Source: Bacillota bacterium
GTDB lineage: Bacteria > Bacillota > Ch66 > Ch109
NCBI GenBank assembly: GCA_013178275.1
Contig: JABLWZ010000003.1
Location: forward strand, 124,001 to 188,000
Reading direction: 5' to 3'
Length of the DNA stretch: 64,000 bases
Shown: positions 52,194 to 61,079 of the stretch, piece after piece
How positions within the stretch are numbered: the stretch's first letter is position 1
Layout: each line of letters begins with the position of its first letter
Notes under the pieces: model-generated
Database searches by the model: none
Seen by the model: the letters and a program-made list of their open reading frames with translations, nothing else
Told to the model about the DNA's origin: nothing
Program-made: the position numbers and the translations under genes

Positions 52194-53132
52194 GTGTCAA
52201 AAAATGATCCGCCAAATATAGTCTATCACTATACATCGCCACAAGGCGCATTTGATATACTCCGCAATAAGACTCTCTGGTTCACTGACTGCCAGTATTT
52301 AAATGACATGAGTGAATTCGTATACATATTAGAACCAATCGAAGAAGCATACACGAAACTGACGCAAGAGCGAGGTGAAAATGCTTCCGATATTGACAGG
52401 TTCTTGAAATCGTTCTTCTCATCACCTTATGAGGGCCTTGATTTCGAAGGATTTATGAAACACAAAAAAATGAGACGCGGGTTTCCTCCTCGCTTTCGTT
52501 ATTATGTCTTGTGTTCATCAATAAATGATGATTCCGCAAGCATGTGGAATTATTATGTAAGAAACGGATCATATCGAGGTTATAATCTAGGGCTTAGACG
52601 AGCTATCATTATCGACTGGTTTCATCAACTAAACAATGACAAAATTAAGCTTGTTGAGGGTAGGGTCATATACGACCGAAAAAAGCAGGTTGATAAAGCA
52701 TATCAAAAGCTCAAAGAGCTTCTCGCTTGCTATGATAATAAAATGGTCGGTTTGGGCGGAAATGCTGATGATAGTCTGGTAATAGATGATTTTCAGGACG
52801 GGCTTAGTGAATATATCCATGAACAAAAATTGTTCTCAAAGAATCCCGCCTTCGCCAGTGAACAGGAGCACAGATTTGTGTTGAAGGTCCACAACGATTA
52901 TAGCAATGGCATCAGTGGTTTGCAGACACAGTACCGCGTTGGCGAAAGTGGTATTATTACACCATATATTGAATGGAACTTTGGGGATCTAAAAGCACAA
53001 CTTTTAAACCAAATTACCCTTTCGCCTATGATAGAGTCGGAGCTTGCACACGAGAGCTTTAAGCGATTTCTTGCGAATGATGTATATCAAAGTATTGAAA
53101 TTAAGCCATCAACTATAAAGCTACGTTATTAG
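52194..53132 (+). CDS. DUF2971 protein embedded in the defence operon
   Basis: A 312-aa protein. The N-terminal signature IVYHYTSPQGAFDILRNKTL, WFTDCQYLNDMSEF and a C-terminal SEQEHRFVLKVHN-like segment (ASEQEHRFVLKVHNDYSNG) define DUF2971, a family frequent in defence islands and suspected of abortive-infection activity. GTG 52194 lies 4 bp after the helicase stop. Base composition is visibly more AT-rich than the flanking helicase and methylase genes, which suggests it was inserted later between two core genes. The molecular function is unknown. Confidence 0.85.
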   Translation: MSKNDPPNIVYHYTSPQGAFDILRNKTLWFTDCQYLNDMSEFVYILEPIEEAYTKLTQERGENASDIDRFLKSFFSSPYEGLDFEGFMKHKKMRRGFPPRFRYYVLCSSINDDSASMWNYYVRNGSYRGYNLGLRRAIIIDWFHQLNNDKIKLVEGRVIYDRKKQVDKAYQKLKELLACYDNKMVGLGGNADDSLVIDDFQDGLSEYIHEQKLFSKNPAFASEQEHRFVLKVHNDYSNGISGLQTQYRVGESGIITPYIEWNFGDLKAQLLNQITLSPMIESELAHESFKRFLANDVYQSIEIKPSTIKLRY

Positions 53133-53151
53133 CTATAAAGGAGTGTTTAGA

Positions 53152-55857
53152 GTGACCAACCATAAAAAGCTCATCGAAGTTGCCCTCCCGCTCGAAGCCA
53201 TCAACGCACAGTCTGCCCGTGAGAAGTCCATACGCCACGGGCATCCGTCTACGTTGCACCTTTGGTGGGCTAGACGGCCGCTAGCAGCGGCGCGGGCGGT
53301 CATCTTTTCGTCGCTCGTTGACGACCCGTCCAGCCACCCCGACGAATTCCCTACCGAGGAAGCGCAGACGAGAGAACGTCAGCGTTTGTTTGCTATACTT
53401 GAAAAACTGGTGAAGTGGGAGAATTCCAACAATCGGGAGATTCTCGCCGAGGCGAAAGCCGAGATCATGAAGTCCACTGGCGGCAACCCGCCCGCATTGC
53501 TTGACCCGTTTGCGGGCGGCGGCTCAATACCACTGGAAGCACAACGGCTCGGACTGGAAGCCCACGCCAGCGACTTAAACCCCGTCGCTGTGATGATTAA
53601 CAAGGCGATGATTGAAATCCCGCCGAAGTTCGCCGGGCAGCCGCCGGTGAATCCTGATTCCCGGGTAAACACGATGGAAGGCACATGGACGGGCGCGAGC
53701 GGGCTTGCCGAAGACGTACGCTATTACGGCGACTGGATGAAAAAGAAAGCCTATGAGAAAATCGGGCATCTGTACCCGAAGGTCAAGGATGAACACGGGC
53801 AGGAGCGTACTGTCATCGCCTGGATTTGGGCGCGGACGATAAAATGCCCCAACCCCGCCTGCGGGTGCGAAATGCCGCTGGCGAACAGTTTTGTGCTGTC
53901 CAAAAATAAAGGCAAAGAAGCCTATATTCAGCCTATCATTGAGGGCAAGAATATCCGCTATGAAGTGAAGTACGGGAAAAACGCGGCGGAACCGCATAAG
54001 ACGGCTCGCGGCAAGTTCAAATGTATTTGTTGTGGTGAAATTGCTACTAATGATTATGTAAGAAAAGAAGCGGTCGAAGGTCATATGGGATCGCGTCTTA
54101 TGGCGGTTGTTGCTGAAGGGCAAAATAGGCGGCTGTACATTTCTCCATCTGAAGAACAAGAGCAGGCTACAATGCAGGCAAGCCCAGTATGGAAACCAGA
54201 CCAACTCGTAACGACACCTTGTCACGATGTTGATAGATTGCCTATGTATGGTATGCATACTTGGGGCGATGCCTTTACTAAACGTCAGCTTGTCGCTCTC
54301 ACAACATTTTGCGACCTTATGCCTACTGTACAAAAGCAGGTTGAATCTGACGGCGGGAGCAAGGAATACGCGCAGGCGGTGGGGGTGTATCTGGCTTTCT
54401 CTATAGATAAAATGGTTGACTACCATTCATCTATTTCTGTCTGGCATACAACACGCGACCTTGTTGCCAATACTATGCGCCGTCAAGCAATACAGATGAC
54501 TTGGGATTATGCCGAAGCAAACCCATTTTGTAATTCATCTGGCTGTTTTGAAAATATGTATCTATGGATTGTAAAAACTTTGGCTAATCTCCCGCAAGGA
54601 AAACGTGGCATAGCAATCCAACACGACGCGCAAGCGGACAACGGTTTGAGAAATATTATGGTTTCAACAGACCCACCATACTATGATAATATCGGCTACG
54701 CTGATTTATCTGACTACTTTTATGTGTGGCTTCGGCAAATGCTGAAAGGCATCTATCCTGAATTGTTCCGAACGATGCTTGTACCAAAAGCGGAGGAGTT
54801 AGTTGCAACACCATATCGTTTTGAAGGTGGCAAAGCGGAAGCCTGTAAATTCTTTGAGGACGGAATGGCGCAAGCGTTTAAGCAGATAAATGCCTATGTT
54901 CGCAACGATATTCCGACAACGGTTTACTACGCCTACAAACAGAGCGAGGACGATTCAGGTGACAAGACGGCTTCGACCGGTTGGGAAACAATGCTGTCAG
55001 CGATGATACAAACGGGATTTACTGTTATAGGCACTTGGCCTATGCGTACAGAGTTGACAACTGCTCTAAAAGGTAATGTCAACGCCCTCGCTTCCTCCAT
55101 TGTCCTTGTCTGCCGTAAGCGTCCCGCCGATGCGCCGGTTTGCACCCGACGCGACTTCATCAATGCCCTGAAGCGGGAACTCAAACCCGCGCTGGTCAAG
55201 CTTCAAGCCTCCAACATCGCGCCAGTGGACTTGGCGCAGAGCGCAATCGGTCCCGGCATGGGCGTGTACTCACGCTTTTCAAAAGTGCTGGAAGCGGACG
55301 GGACACCGATGAGCGTCCGTTCGGCTCTGCAAATCATCAATCAGGAACTTGACCTTTATTTTACGGAGCAGGACGGAGAACTTGACCGCGACAGCCGCTT
55401 CTGCGTAGACCTATATACACAGTATGCTTTTAACGACATGAAGTTCGGCGAGGCGGACGTGCTGGCGCGGGCAAAGAATACCTCGGTGGAAAGGCTCGCG
55501 GCTCGCGGCGTCCTCTACGCGCAAAAAGGCGTGGTGCGGCTGCTGATGCGGGAGGAAATCCCCGAGAGGACTGACCGGGAGATTATCTGGCTGCTCACCC
55601 AGCAGCTTACCCGCGCCTTGGAGAAGGACGGCGTGTATGGTGCGGCGAAGATAGTGGCGGACATCTTCACCTCCGAGCCGGAACAGGCGAAGGCTCTGGC
55701 GTACCGCCTGTTTACGATAGCTGAGCGCAAGGGTTGGGCGGCAGAAGCCTATGCCTACAACTCGCTCGTCATTAGCTGGCCGGACGTGCAGTCCAAGGCG
55801 GCGGATTTGCAATCGCAGAGGAACAACGGTAAGCAGACAACCCTGCTCGATATTTAG
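53152..55857 (+). CDS. DUF1156 adenine-specific DNA methylase
   Basis: A 901-aa methyltransferase. The N-terminal DUF1156 domain: LIEVALPLEAINAQSAREK, HGHPSTLHLWWARRPLAAAR. S-adenosylmethionine motif I at 118-125 (DPFAGGGS) with LEAHASDLNPVAV; catalytic DPPYYDNIGYADLSDYF at 507 on (DPPY type, N6-adenine). Zinc-like Cys pairs are in CPNPACGCEMP and CICCGE. Start GTG 53152 has AAAGGAGTGTTTAGA before it. The segment ~54030-55080 is more AT-rich than either end. It presumably marks self DNA for the operon's effectors; no cognate restriction enzyme of classical type is present. Confidence 0.92.
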   Translation: MTNHKKLIEVALPLEAINAQSAREKSIRHGHPSTLHLWWARRPLAAARAVIFSSLVDDPSSHPDEFPTEEAQTRERQRLFAILEKLVKWENSNNREILAEAKAEIMKSTGGNPPALLDPFAGGGSIPLEAQRLGLEAHASDLNPVAVMINKAMIEIPPKFAGQPPVNPDSRVNTMEGTWTGASGLAEDVRYYGDWMKKKAYEKIGHLYPKVKDEHGQERTVIAWIWARTIKCPNPACGCEMPLANSFVLSKNKGKEAYIQPIIEGKNIRYEVKYGKNAAEPHKTARGKFKCICCGEIATNDYVRKEAVEGHMGSRLMAVVAEGQNRRLYISPSEEQEQATMQASPVWKPDQLVTTPCHDVDRLPMYGMHTWGDAFTKRQLVALTTFCDLMPTVQKQVESDGGSKEYAQAVGVYLAFSIDKMVDYHSSISVWHTTRDLVANTMRRQAIQMTWDYAEANPFCNSSGCFENMYLWIVKTLANLPQGKRGIAIQHDAQADNGLRNIMVSTDPPYYDNIGYADLSDYFYVWLRQMLKGIYPELFRTMLVPKAEELVATPYRFEGGKAEACKFFEDGMAQAFKQINAYVRNDIPTTVYYAYKQSEDDSGDKTASTGWETMLSAMIQTGFTVIGTWPMRTELTTALKGNVNALASSIVLVCRKRPADAPVCTRRDFINALKRELKPALVKLQASNIAPVDLAQSAIGPGMGVYSRFSKVLEADGTPMSVRSALQIINQELDLYFTEQDGELDRDSRFCVDLYTQYAFNDMKFGEADVLARAKNTSVERLAARGVLYAQKGVVRLLMREEIPERTDREIIWLLTQQLTRALEKDGVYGAAKIVADIFTSEPEQAKALAYRLFTIAERKGWAAEAYAYNSLVISWPDVQSKAADLQSQRNNGKQTTLLDI

Positions 55858-55884
55858 GACCAAGATTAACGGGAGGAAACGGCT

Positions 55885-58800
55885 ATGGAAAACAGTAAAA
55901 TTATCTCAGACGGGTTTGCCATTTTGAGGGATACGCTTGCTCCTTATATTGGCAGAGAGCTTGGTCTTGAATATGGCTCAAACATCTGGTGGCGCGAAGG
56001 CGTAATGAAAACGCTGCGGGATGACCAAAAGCGCAATCTGCCCGGGGAAGGGGACTTTGCGACACTGACGGATTCCCTTGACATAGCCAGGTGCCTGCTG
56101 CTGTTTGACATTCACTGGCAGTATGTGTTCAAGAAAAAACTGTCCATTGATCACCGCACCTGGGCAAAGGAACTCATAGGGTTCCGTAATCGCTTGGCGC
56201 ATATCGGCGGCAATGATTTCTCCAATGACGACACTTGGCGCGCGCTCGATACGATGTCCCGCCTTTGTGAACAGCTGGATTCGGAGAGCGCGGAGGAGAT
56301 CCGCGGTTTGCTCCGCACCTCCCGCTACGGCTCGGCTGACGGCTCTACTACCGTGACGGAAGCGTCCTCCGCTCCCGCGACCGCCGCCAGGATCAAGAAA
56401 GACGGCATACTGAAAGACACGCCTATCAGCGGGCTTCCAAGTTGGCGCGATGTTATCGAGCCGCATCCCGACGTGGCGCAGGGGCGATATAAGAACGCCG
56501 AGTTCGCCGCCGACCTCGCGCAGGTCGCTCGCGGCGAAGGCGCGTATGAGTACCGGGATCCGGTGGAGTTCTTTGCCCGTACTTATGTGACGGAAGGTAT
56601 GACTGGGCTGCTCGAACAGGCACTCCGCCGTGTATGCGGCAAGGACGGCGAACCGGTCATCCAGCTTAAAACGGCGTTCGGCGGCGGCAAGACCCACAGT
56701 ATGCTCGCGCTCTACCACATGATGCGCGGCCGGGTTTCCATCGGCAAAATCCCGAATGTGAAGCCGGTACTGAAACGCGCAGGCGTTACGGCATTGCCGA
56801 AAGCGAATGTGGCGGTTCTGGTCGGCACTGCCCTTGACCCGACCAAGAGCAAACGACCGAATAATATGCCAGGAATTACTATCAATACCCTGTGGGGCGA
56901 GATGGCGGCGCAGCTTGCAGAATCAGCAGGCAAGCCGAAGTTATATGATTATGTGAAAGAGTCGGACAAGAAAGGCGTATCTCCCGGCTCGGAAATGTTA
57001 AAGAACCTGTTTGATGCCGCCGCCCCCTGCCTTATCCTGATGGACGAGTTGGTCGCCTATGCCAAGAAGATCTATGGCGCAAGCGGACTGCCGGCGGGGA
57101 CGTTTGACAACTTTATCTCCTTTATTCAGGAAGTGACGGAGGCGGCAAGGGCGAGCAAGAACAGCCTGGTGGTCGCGTCTATCCCAGAATCCGACATCGA
57201 AATCGGCGGCGAGGCGGGCAAGACTGCTTTGACAACCATAGAGCATATCTTTGGGCGTATGGAGTCCATCTGGAAGCCCGTCGCGGCAAACGAGGGCTTT
57301 GAAGTCGTGCGCCGCCGCCTGTTCCTTGACTGCAAGAACCCTGACGGGCGCGACGAAGTATGTGCCAGGTTCAGCCATATGTACAACGAGAACCAGAGCG
57401 ACTTTCCGCCTGAGGCCCGCGAGGTGGAGTATCGGGGGCGGATGATTTCATGCTACCCGATTCACCCTGAAGTGTTTGACCGCCTTTACGAGGACTGGGC
57501 TACCCTGGAGCGTTTCCAAAGAACGCGCGGCGTACTGCGCCTGATGGCGGCGGTCATTCACGAACTGTGGATGGGCAACGACGCGAGTTTGATGATAATG
57601 CCCGGCTCTATCCCGCTCGACGTGCCGAATGTGCGCGACGAGTTGACGCGGCATCTCTCCGAAGGGTGGAACGCTCTTGTTGACCGGGAGGTGGACGGCA
57701 GAAACTCCATACCGTTCCGAAAAGACCAGGCCAATATACGATACGGCAGCAGATTAGCGGCTCGCCGCGTGGCGAGAACGGTTATGCTTGGAAGTGCGCC
57801 AACCGTCCGCGACCAGAATGTACGAGGGATAGAGTCCTCACGCATTCGCCTTGGCGTGGTTCAGCCCGGTGAGAACATCGCCAACTTCAACGATGCACTG
57901 AACACGCTGACCTCGTCACTTGCCTACCTTTACACCAATCCGTCGGGCGACCGCTTCTGGTACGATACCCGCCCGACTCTCCGTAAGACTGTAGAAGACC
58001 GCGCCACGCAGGTGTCGGCTTCCGATGTGGAATACGAAATCGAGACGCGCCTTCGCTCTCTGCGCAAGGAACGGCCGTTCGCAGGCGTTCATATCTGCCC
58101 GGCGTCCTCGCTCGATGTGCCGGACGAGCAGACTGCCCGATTGGTTATCCTGCGACCGGTGGACGAGTATAAGGCGGCTAGCCGGAACAACAACGCGATG
58201 ACGGCGGTCGCGGACATCCTGAACAACCGTGGCAGCACGCCGCGCATCTATCGGAATATGCTTGCGTTCATCGCGCCCGACCAAGACCGGATGACCAGTC
58301 TTAAACAGGCGGCTCGGCTATACATAGCGTGGAAGTCCATCAAAGACGACAGCGAGGACTTGAACCTTGACGCGGCGCAGAACCGCGAAACCGAAAACAA
58401 TCTCAAACGCGCCAACGAAACGGTGGATGCGCAGGTCAAGGAAGCCTACTGCTGGCTCCTGGTGCCGTACATCGACAGGAGCGCGGATATTAAGACCATC
58501 GTGTGGGACACCATCCGCATCAGCGGTGGCAACGAGAGCATTATCCAGAAGGCCGCCAAGAAGATGCTCCAGAACGAGGCAATTATCACGCAGTGGGCTC
58601 CAGCTCTCCTGCGGATGGAACTGGACGGCATCCTGTGGCGCGACTCCGACACCATTGCTATCAAGAAGCTGTGGGAGTACCTCTGCACCTACTGCTACCT
58701 CCCGCGCTTGGCAAACGAGGAAGTGCTAAACCAGGCAATCCAGACCGGGCTGAACTCCACGGAGTATTTCGCCTATGCGTCAGGCTTTGACGGCACCCGC

Positions 58801-59298
58801 TACATCGACCTGAAGTTCAACCAGTATGTCGGCATCGTCGAGCGGTCGGGCTATCTGGTCAAGGTAGGCGTGGCGCAAAAGCAGCTTGCCGAGGAAGAAG
58901 CAAAGCGTCGTGCCGAGGCGGAAGCGCGGTCGGGCGGCGGGGCGGTTATTCCCGCAGGATCGAGCGGCGAAACCGGGTCAACGGACCATACTGGGCCGAG
59001 AGACGAAAGTGACAGCGGCAGCGGTTCGCAAGAGGTTCGCGTAGACCCGACACCGGCGACTCCTAAAAACAAGCGGTTCTTTATGTCCGCCGACCTCGAC
59101 ACCATGCGGATTAACCGCGATGTGCAGAAGTACGTCGAGGAGATAATCCAGCACCTGATCACAGTTGATGGGGCAAGGGTAAAGGTATCGCTCGAAGTCG
59201 AAGCTGAAACCACTAATGGCTTCACACAACAAATCGTACGTACCATCTCCGAAAACTGCCGGACACTGCGGGTCAGGGATTCGGGGTTTGAGGAGTAG
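55885..59298 (+). CDS. DUF499 ATPase with Swt1-like N-terminus
   Basis: A 1137-aa protein. The first ~120 residues are a Swt1/HEPN-like helical domain (WAKELIGFRNRLAHIGGNDF contains the R-x4-6-H pattern). The DUF499 ATPase follows with Walker A FGGGKTHSM (Lys 269), LILMDELVAYAKKIYG as Walker B, and EYDLLR-type later helices. A low-complexity linker near residues 1010-1060 (AEARSGGGAVIPAGSSGETG) precedes a small C-terminal domain. It is the ATPase partner of the DUF1156 methylase and DUF3883 helicase. It acts as the motor or sensor of the system by inference. Confidence 0.9.
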   Translation: MENSKIISDGFAILRDTLAPYIGRELGLEYGSNIWWREGVMKTLRDDQKRNLPGEGDFATLTDSLDIARCLLLFDIHWQYVFKKKLSIDHRTWAKELIGFRNRLAHIGGNDFSNDDTWRALDTMSRLCEQLDSESAEEIRGLLRTSRYGSADGSTTVTEASSAPATAARIKKDGILKDTPISGLPSWRDVIEPHPDVAQGRYKNAEFAADLAQVARGEGAYEYRDPVEFFARTYVTEGMTGLLEQALRRVCGKDGEPVIQLKTAFGGGKTHSMLALYHMMRGRVSIGKIPNVKPVLKRAGVTALPKANVAVLVGTALDPTKSKRPNNMPGITINTLWGEMAAQLAESAGKPKLYDYVKESDKKGVSPGSEMLKNLFDAAAPCLILMDELVAYAKKIYGASGLPAGTFDNFISFIQEVTEAARASKNSLVVASIPESDIEIGGEAGKTALTTIEHIFGRMESIWKPVAANEGFEVVRRRLFLDCKNPDGRDEVCARFSHMYNENQSDFPPEAREVEYRGRMISCYPIHPEVFDRLYEDWATLERFQRTRGVLRLMAAVIHELWMGNDASLMIMPGSIPLDVPNVRDELTRHLSEGWNALVDREVDGRNSIPFRKDQANIRYGSRLAARRVARTVMLGSAPTVRDQNVRGIESSRIRLGVVQPGENIANFNDALNTLTSSLAYLYTNPSGDRFWYDTRPTLRKTVEDRATQVSASDVEYEIETRLRSLRKERPFAGVHICPASSLDVPDEQTARLVILRPVDEYKAASRNNNAMTAVADILNNRGSTPRIYRNMLAFIAPDQDRMTSLKQAARLYIAWKSIKDDSEDLNLDAAQNRETENNLKRANETVDAQVKEAYCWLLVPYIDRSADIKTIVWDTIRISGGNESIIQKAAKKMLQNEAIITQWAPALLRMELDGILWRDSDTIAIKKLWEYLCTYCYLPRLANEEVLNQAIQTGLNSTEYFAYASGFDGTRYIDLKFNQYVGIVERSGYLVKVGVAQKQLAEEEAKRRAEAEARSGGGAVIPAGSSGETGSTDHTGPRDESDSGSGSQEVRVDPTPATPKNKRFFMSADLDTMRINRDVQKYVEEIIQHLITVDGARVKVSLEVEAETTNGFTQQIVRTISENCRTLRVRDSGFEE

Positions 59299-59327
59299 AG
59301 CGAAGAATACACTCCGCAGGAGGGTTT

Positions 59328-61079
59328 ATGAGGATATCCTATGTTAAAGTTTCCAATTACAGGAACATCGACGGTATAACCGTCTGCTTCAACCCGGACT
59401 GCAATTACATCATCGGGGAGAACAATCTGGGTAAGAGCAACTTCCTGTCGCTCCTTGAGACGGTGTGCAGAGGCAAGGGGTTTGATGAGAAGGATTTTGC
59501 CGATCCGGAAAAGCCAATTGAGGTTGAACTGGATGTTCAACTGCTCCCTAATGAGCAGGGCTTTTTCGGCGACAACTTTTCGCCGGAAGATGCTTCTTTG
59601 CTGAAGATTCGTTATCGTCAGACCATCAAAGAAGCCTACCCGACTATCATCAGTGCCGACTCAAATGAGAGCATACAGGCAAGGCTCATCAGGAAAATCA
59701 ACTTCCTGAAGTACGAGACCACATCCGTTCCGAGCAGAGAGCTGCGCCTTGATTCGCAAAAAGGCGCGGGGCTTCTTATCAACGGAATCATCGAGAGGTT
59801 CATTGCCGACGGCGGTCCCACTTTTCTGAACGATGAGCGGGTCGGCAGCTTAATGGAGTTCATCAATGGGCATCTAGGCAAAATACGCAGTTTCCGCGAC
59901 TACTCCATCAAGGCGACGGTTGCCCCAAATCCGACGGAAATGTTGACAAGCCTTTTCTATTTGTCCGACGGGGATAGGAAGATTGATGCGACGGGAAGTG
60001 GCATTCAGTATATGGCTATGGCGTCGATAAACATCCTGTGCCAGATAATGGAGTTGTACAAAAGTAAATCTGCCCCGTTCGATGAACAGTTATATACCGA
60101 TGACAGCGGCAAAAAGCTGTTACCACTCGTGCTGTCGATTGACGAGCCGGAGGTTCACCTGCACCCCTATCTTCAAAGGTCGCTAATCGGTTACTACAAA
60201 AGAATTCTGCGTAACGAGGATACCGAGTTCGCTGAACTGTTAAAAAGTTGTTTCGGTGTAGATGGCATCGATGGGCAGTTTGTTATCGTCACGCACTCGA
60301 CGGATGCATTGGTCGGGGATTACCGCAACCTTATCCGCTTCTACAAAGACGGGGATAAGACTGCGGTCATCAGTGGCTATGCCTTGCGACCGGTTGAGAG
60401 GTCAAGTAACGAGAGGCGGATTAAGACTGAGAACGAAAAGCACCTCATTATGCACTTCCCTGAAATCAAAGAAGCGTTCTACGCCAAGTGTGCCGTGCTG
60501 ATTGAAGGCGAAACAGAATACGGATGTATTCACGCCTTTGCCGACAAGATAGGCGTGGCGTTGGACGATTATGGAATATGCGTGATAAACGCACGAGGCG
60601 AAGGCTCTATTAAGCCACTTCGCGAGTTGCTTACGCTGTTTGCCGTACCGAGCATCGCCGTTTATGATGGGGATGTTAAGGCAGGGCATACCGCTGCTGC
60701 CGATGAATTCTATACAAATGAACTATGCTTCGAGATTGAGATTGTTAAGACACTATTCGCCGACGATAAGGCTTCGATAGTTCGTAAGATAGCTTTGGAT
60801 TTGGACAGCAAAGCTGAATCAGTGGAAATGGATGAAGACTTTGTTCGTAAGCACTTCAAAAAGATGAACGTAGATATATCCGGCTACACACCTAAAAAGC
60901 TGTCCGATGTTGACGAGAGCGATGAGGTTGAGTTTTGCCGTATGTATTCAGCGTGGTTTATGACTAAGAAGGGCGTTCTCCTTGGGCGTATTGTCGGCGA
61001 GTCACTTCCCGCTGATCTTATCCCCGCTTGCTACAGCGACGCGATAAAGAAAGCGCAGGAGGTGGCGACCAATGCCTAA
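59328..61079 (+). CDS. gajA: GajA-like OLD-family ATPase/TOPRIM nuclease
   Basis: A 583-aa protein. N-terminal ABC-type ATPase with Walker A GENNLGKSN (Lys 36), signature region LSDGDRKIDATGSGIQYMA and Walker B LSIDEPEVHLHPYLQ; C-terminal TOPRIM domain with Glu in LIEGETEYG (393-397) and DxD at 447-449 (YDGDVKAGH). Length matches GajA (~580 aa), which in Gabija nicks DNA when nucleotide levels fall during phage infection. It overlaps the UvrD helicase by 8 bp, the standard Gabija arrangement, and follows the DUF499 ATPase by 29 bp. Confidence 0.88.
   Translation: MRISYVKVSNYRNIDGITVCFNPDCNYIIGENNLGKSNFLSLLETVCRGKGFDEKDFADPEKPIEVELDVQLLPNEQGFFGDNFSPEDASLLKIRYRQTIKEAYPTIISADSNESIQARLIRKINFLKYETTSVPSRELRLDSQKGAGLLINGIIERFIADGGPTFLNDERVGSLMEFINGHLGKIRSFRDYSIKATVAPNPTEMLTSLFYLSDGDRKIDATGSGIQYMAMASINILCQIMELYKSKSAPFDEQLYTDDSGKKLLPLVLSIDEPEVHLHPYLQRSLIGYYKRILRNEDTEFAELLKSCFGVDGIDGQFVIVTHSTDALVGDYRNLIRFYKDGDKTAVISGYALRPVERSSNERRIKTENEKHLIMHFPEIKEAFYAKCAVLIEGETEYGCIHAFADKIGVALDDYGICVINARGEGSIKPLRELLTLFAVPSIAVYDGDVKAGHTAAADEFYTNELCFEIEIVKTLFADDKASIVRKIALDLDSKAESVEMDEDFVRKHFKKMNVDISGYTPKKLSDVDESDEVEFCRMYSAWFMTKKGVLLGRIVGESLPADLIPACYSDAIKKAQEVATNA

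Noticed and set aside
48686..59298. DISARM or BREX assignment for the defence operon
   Set aside because: drmA/drmB and brxC/pglZ-type genes are absent; DUF1156, DUF499 and DUF3883 fit a helicase-methylase-ATPase set instead.
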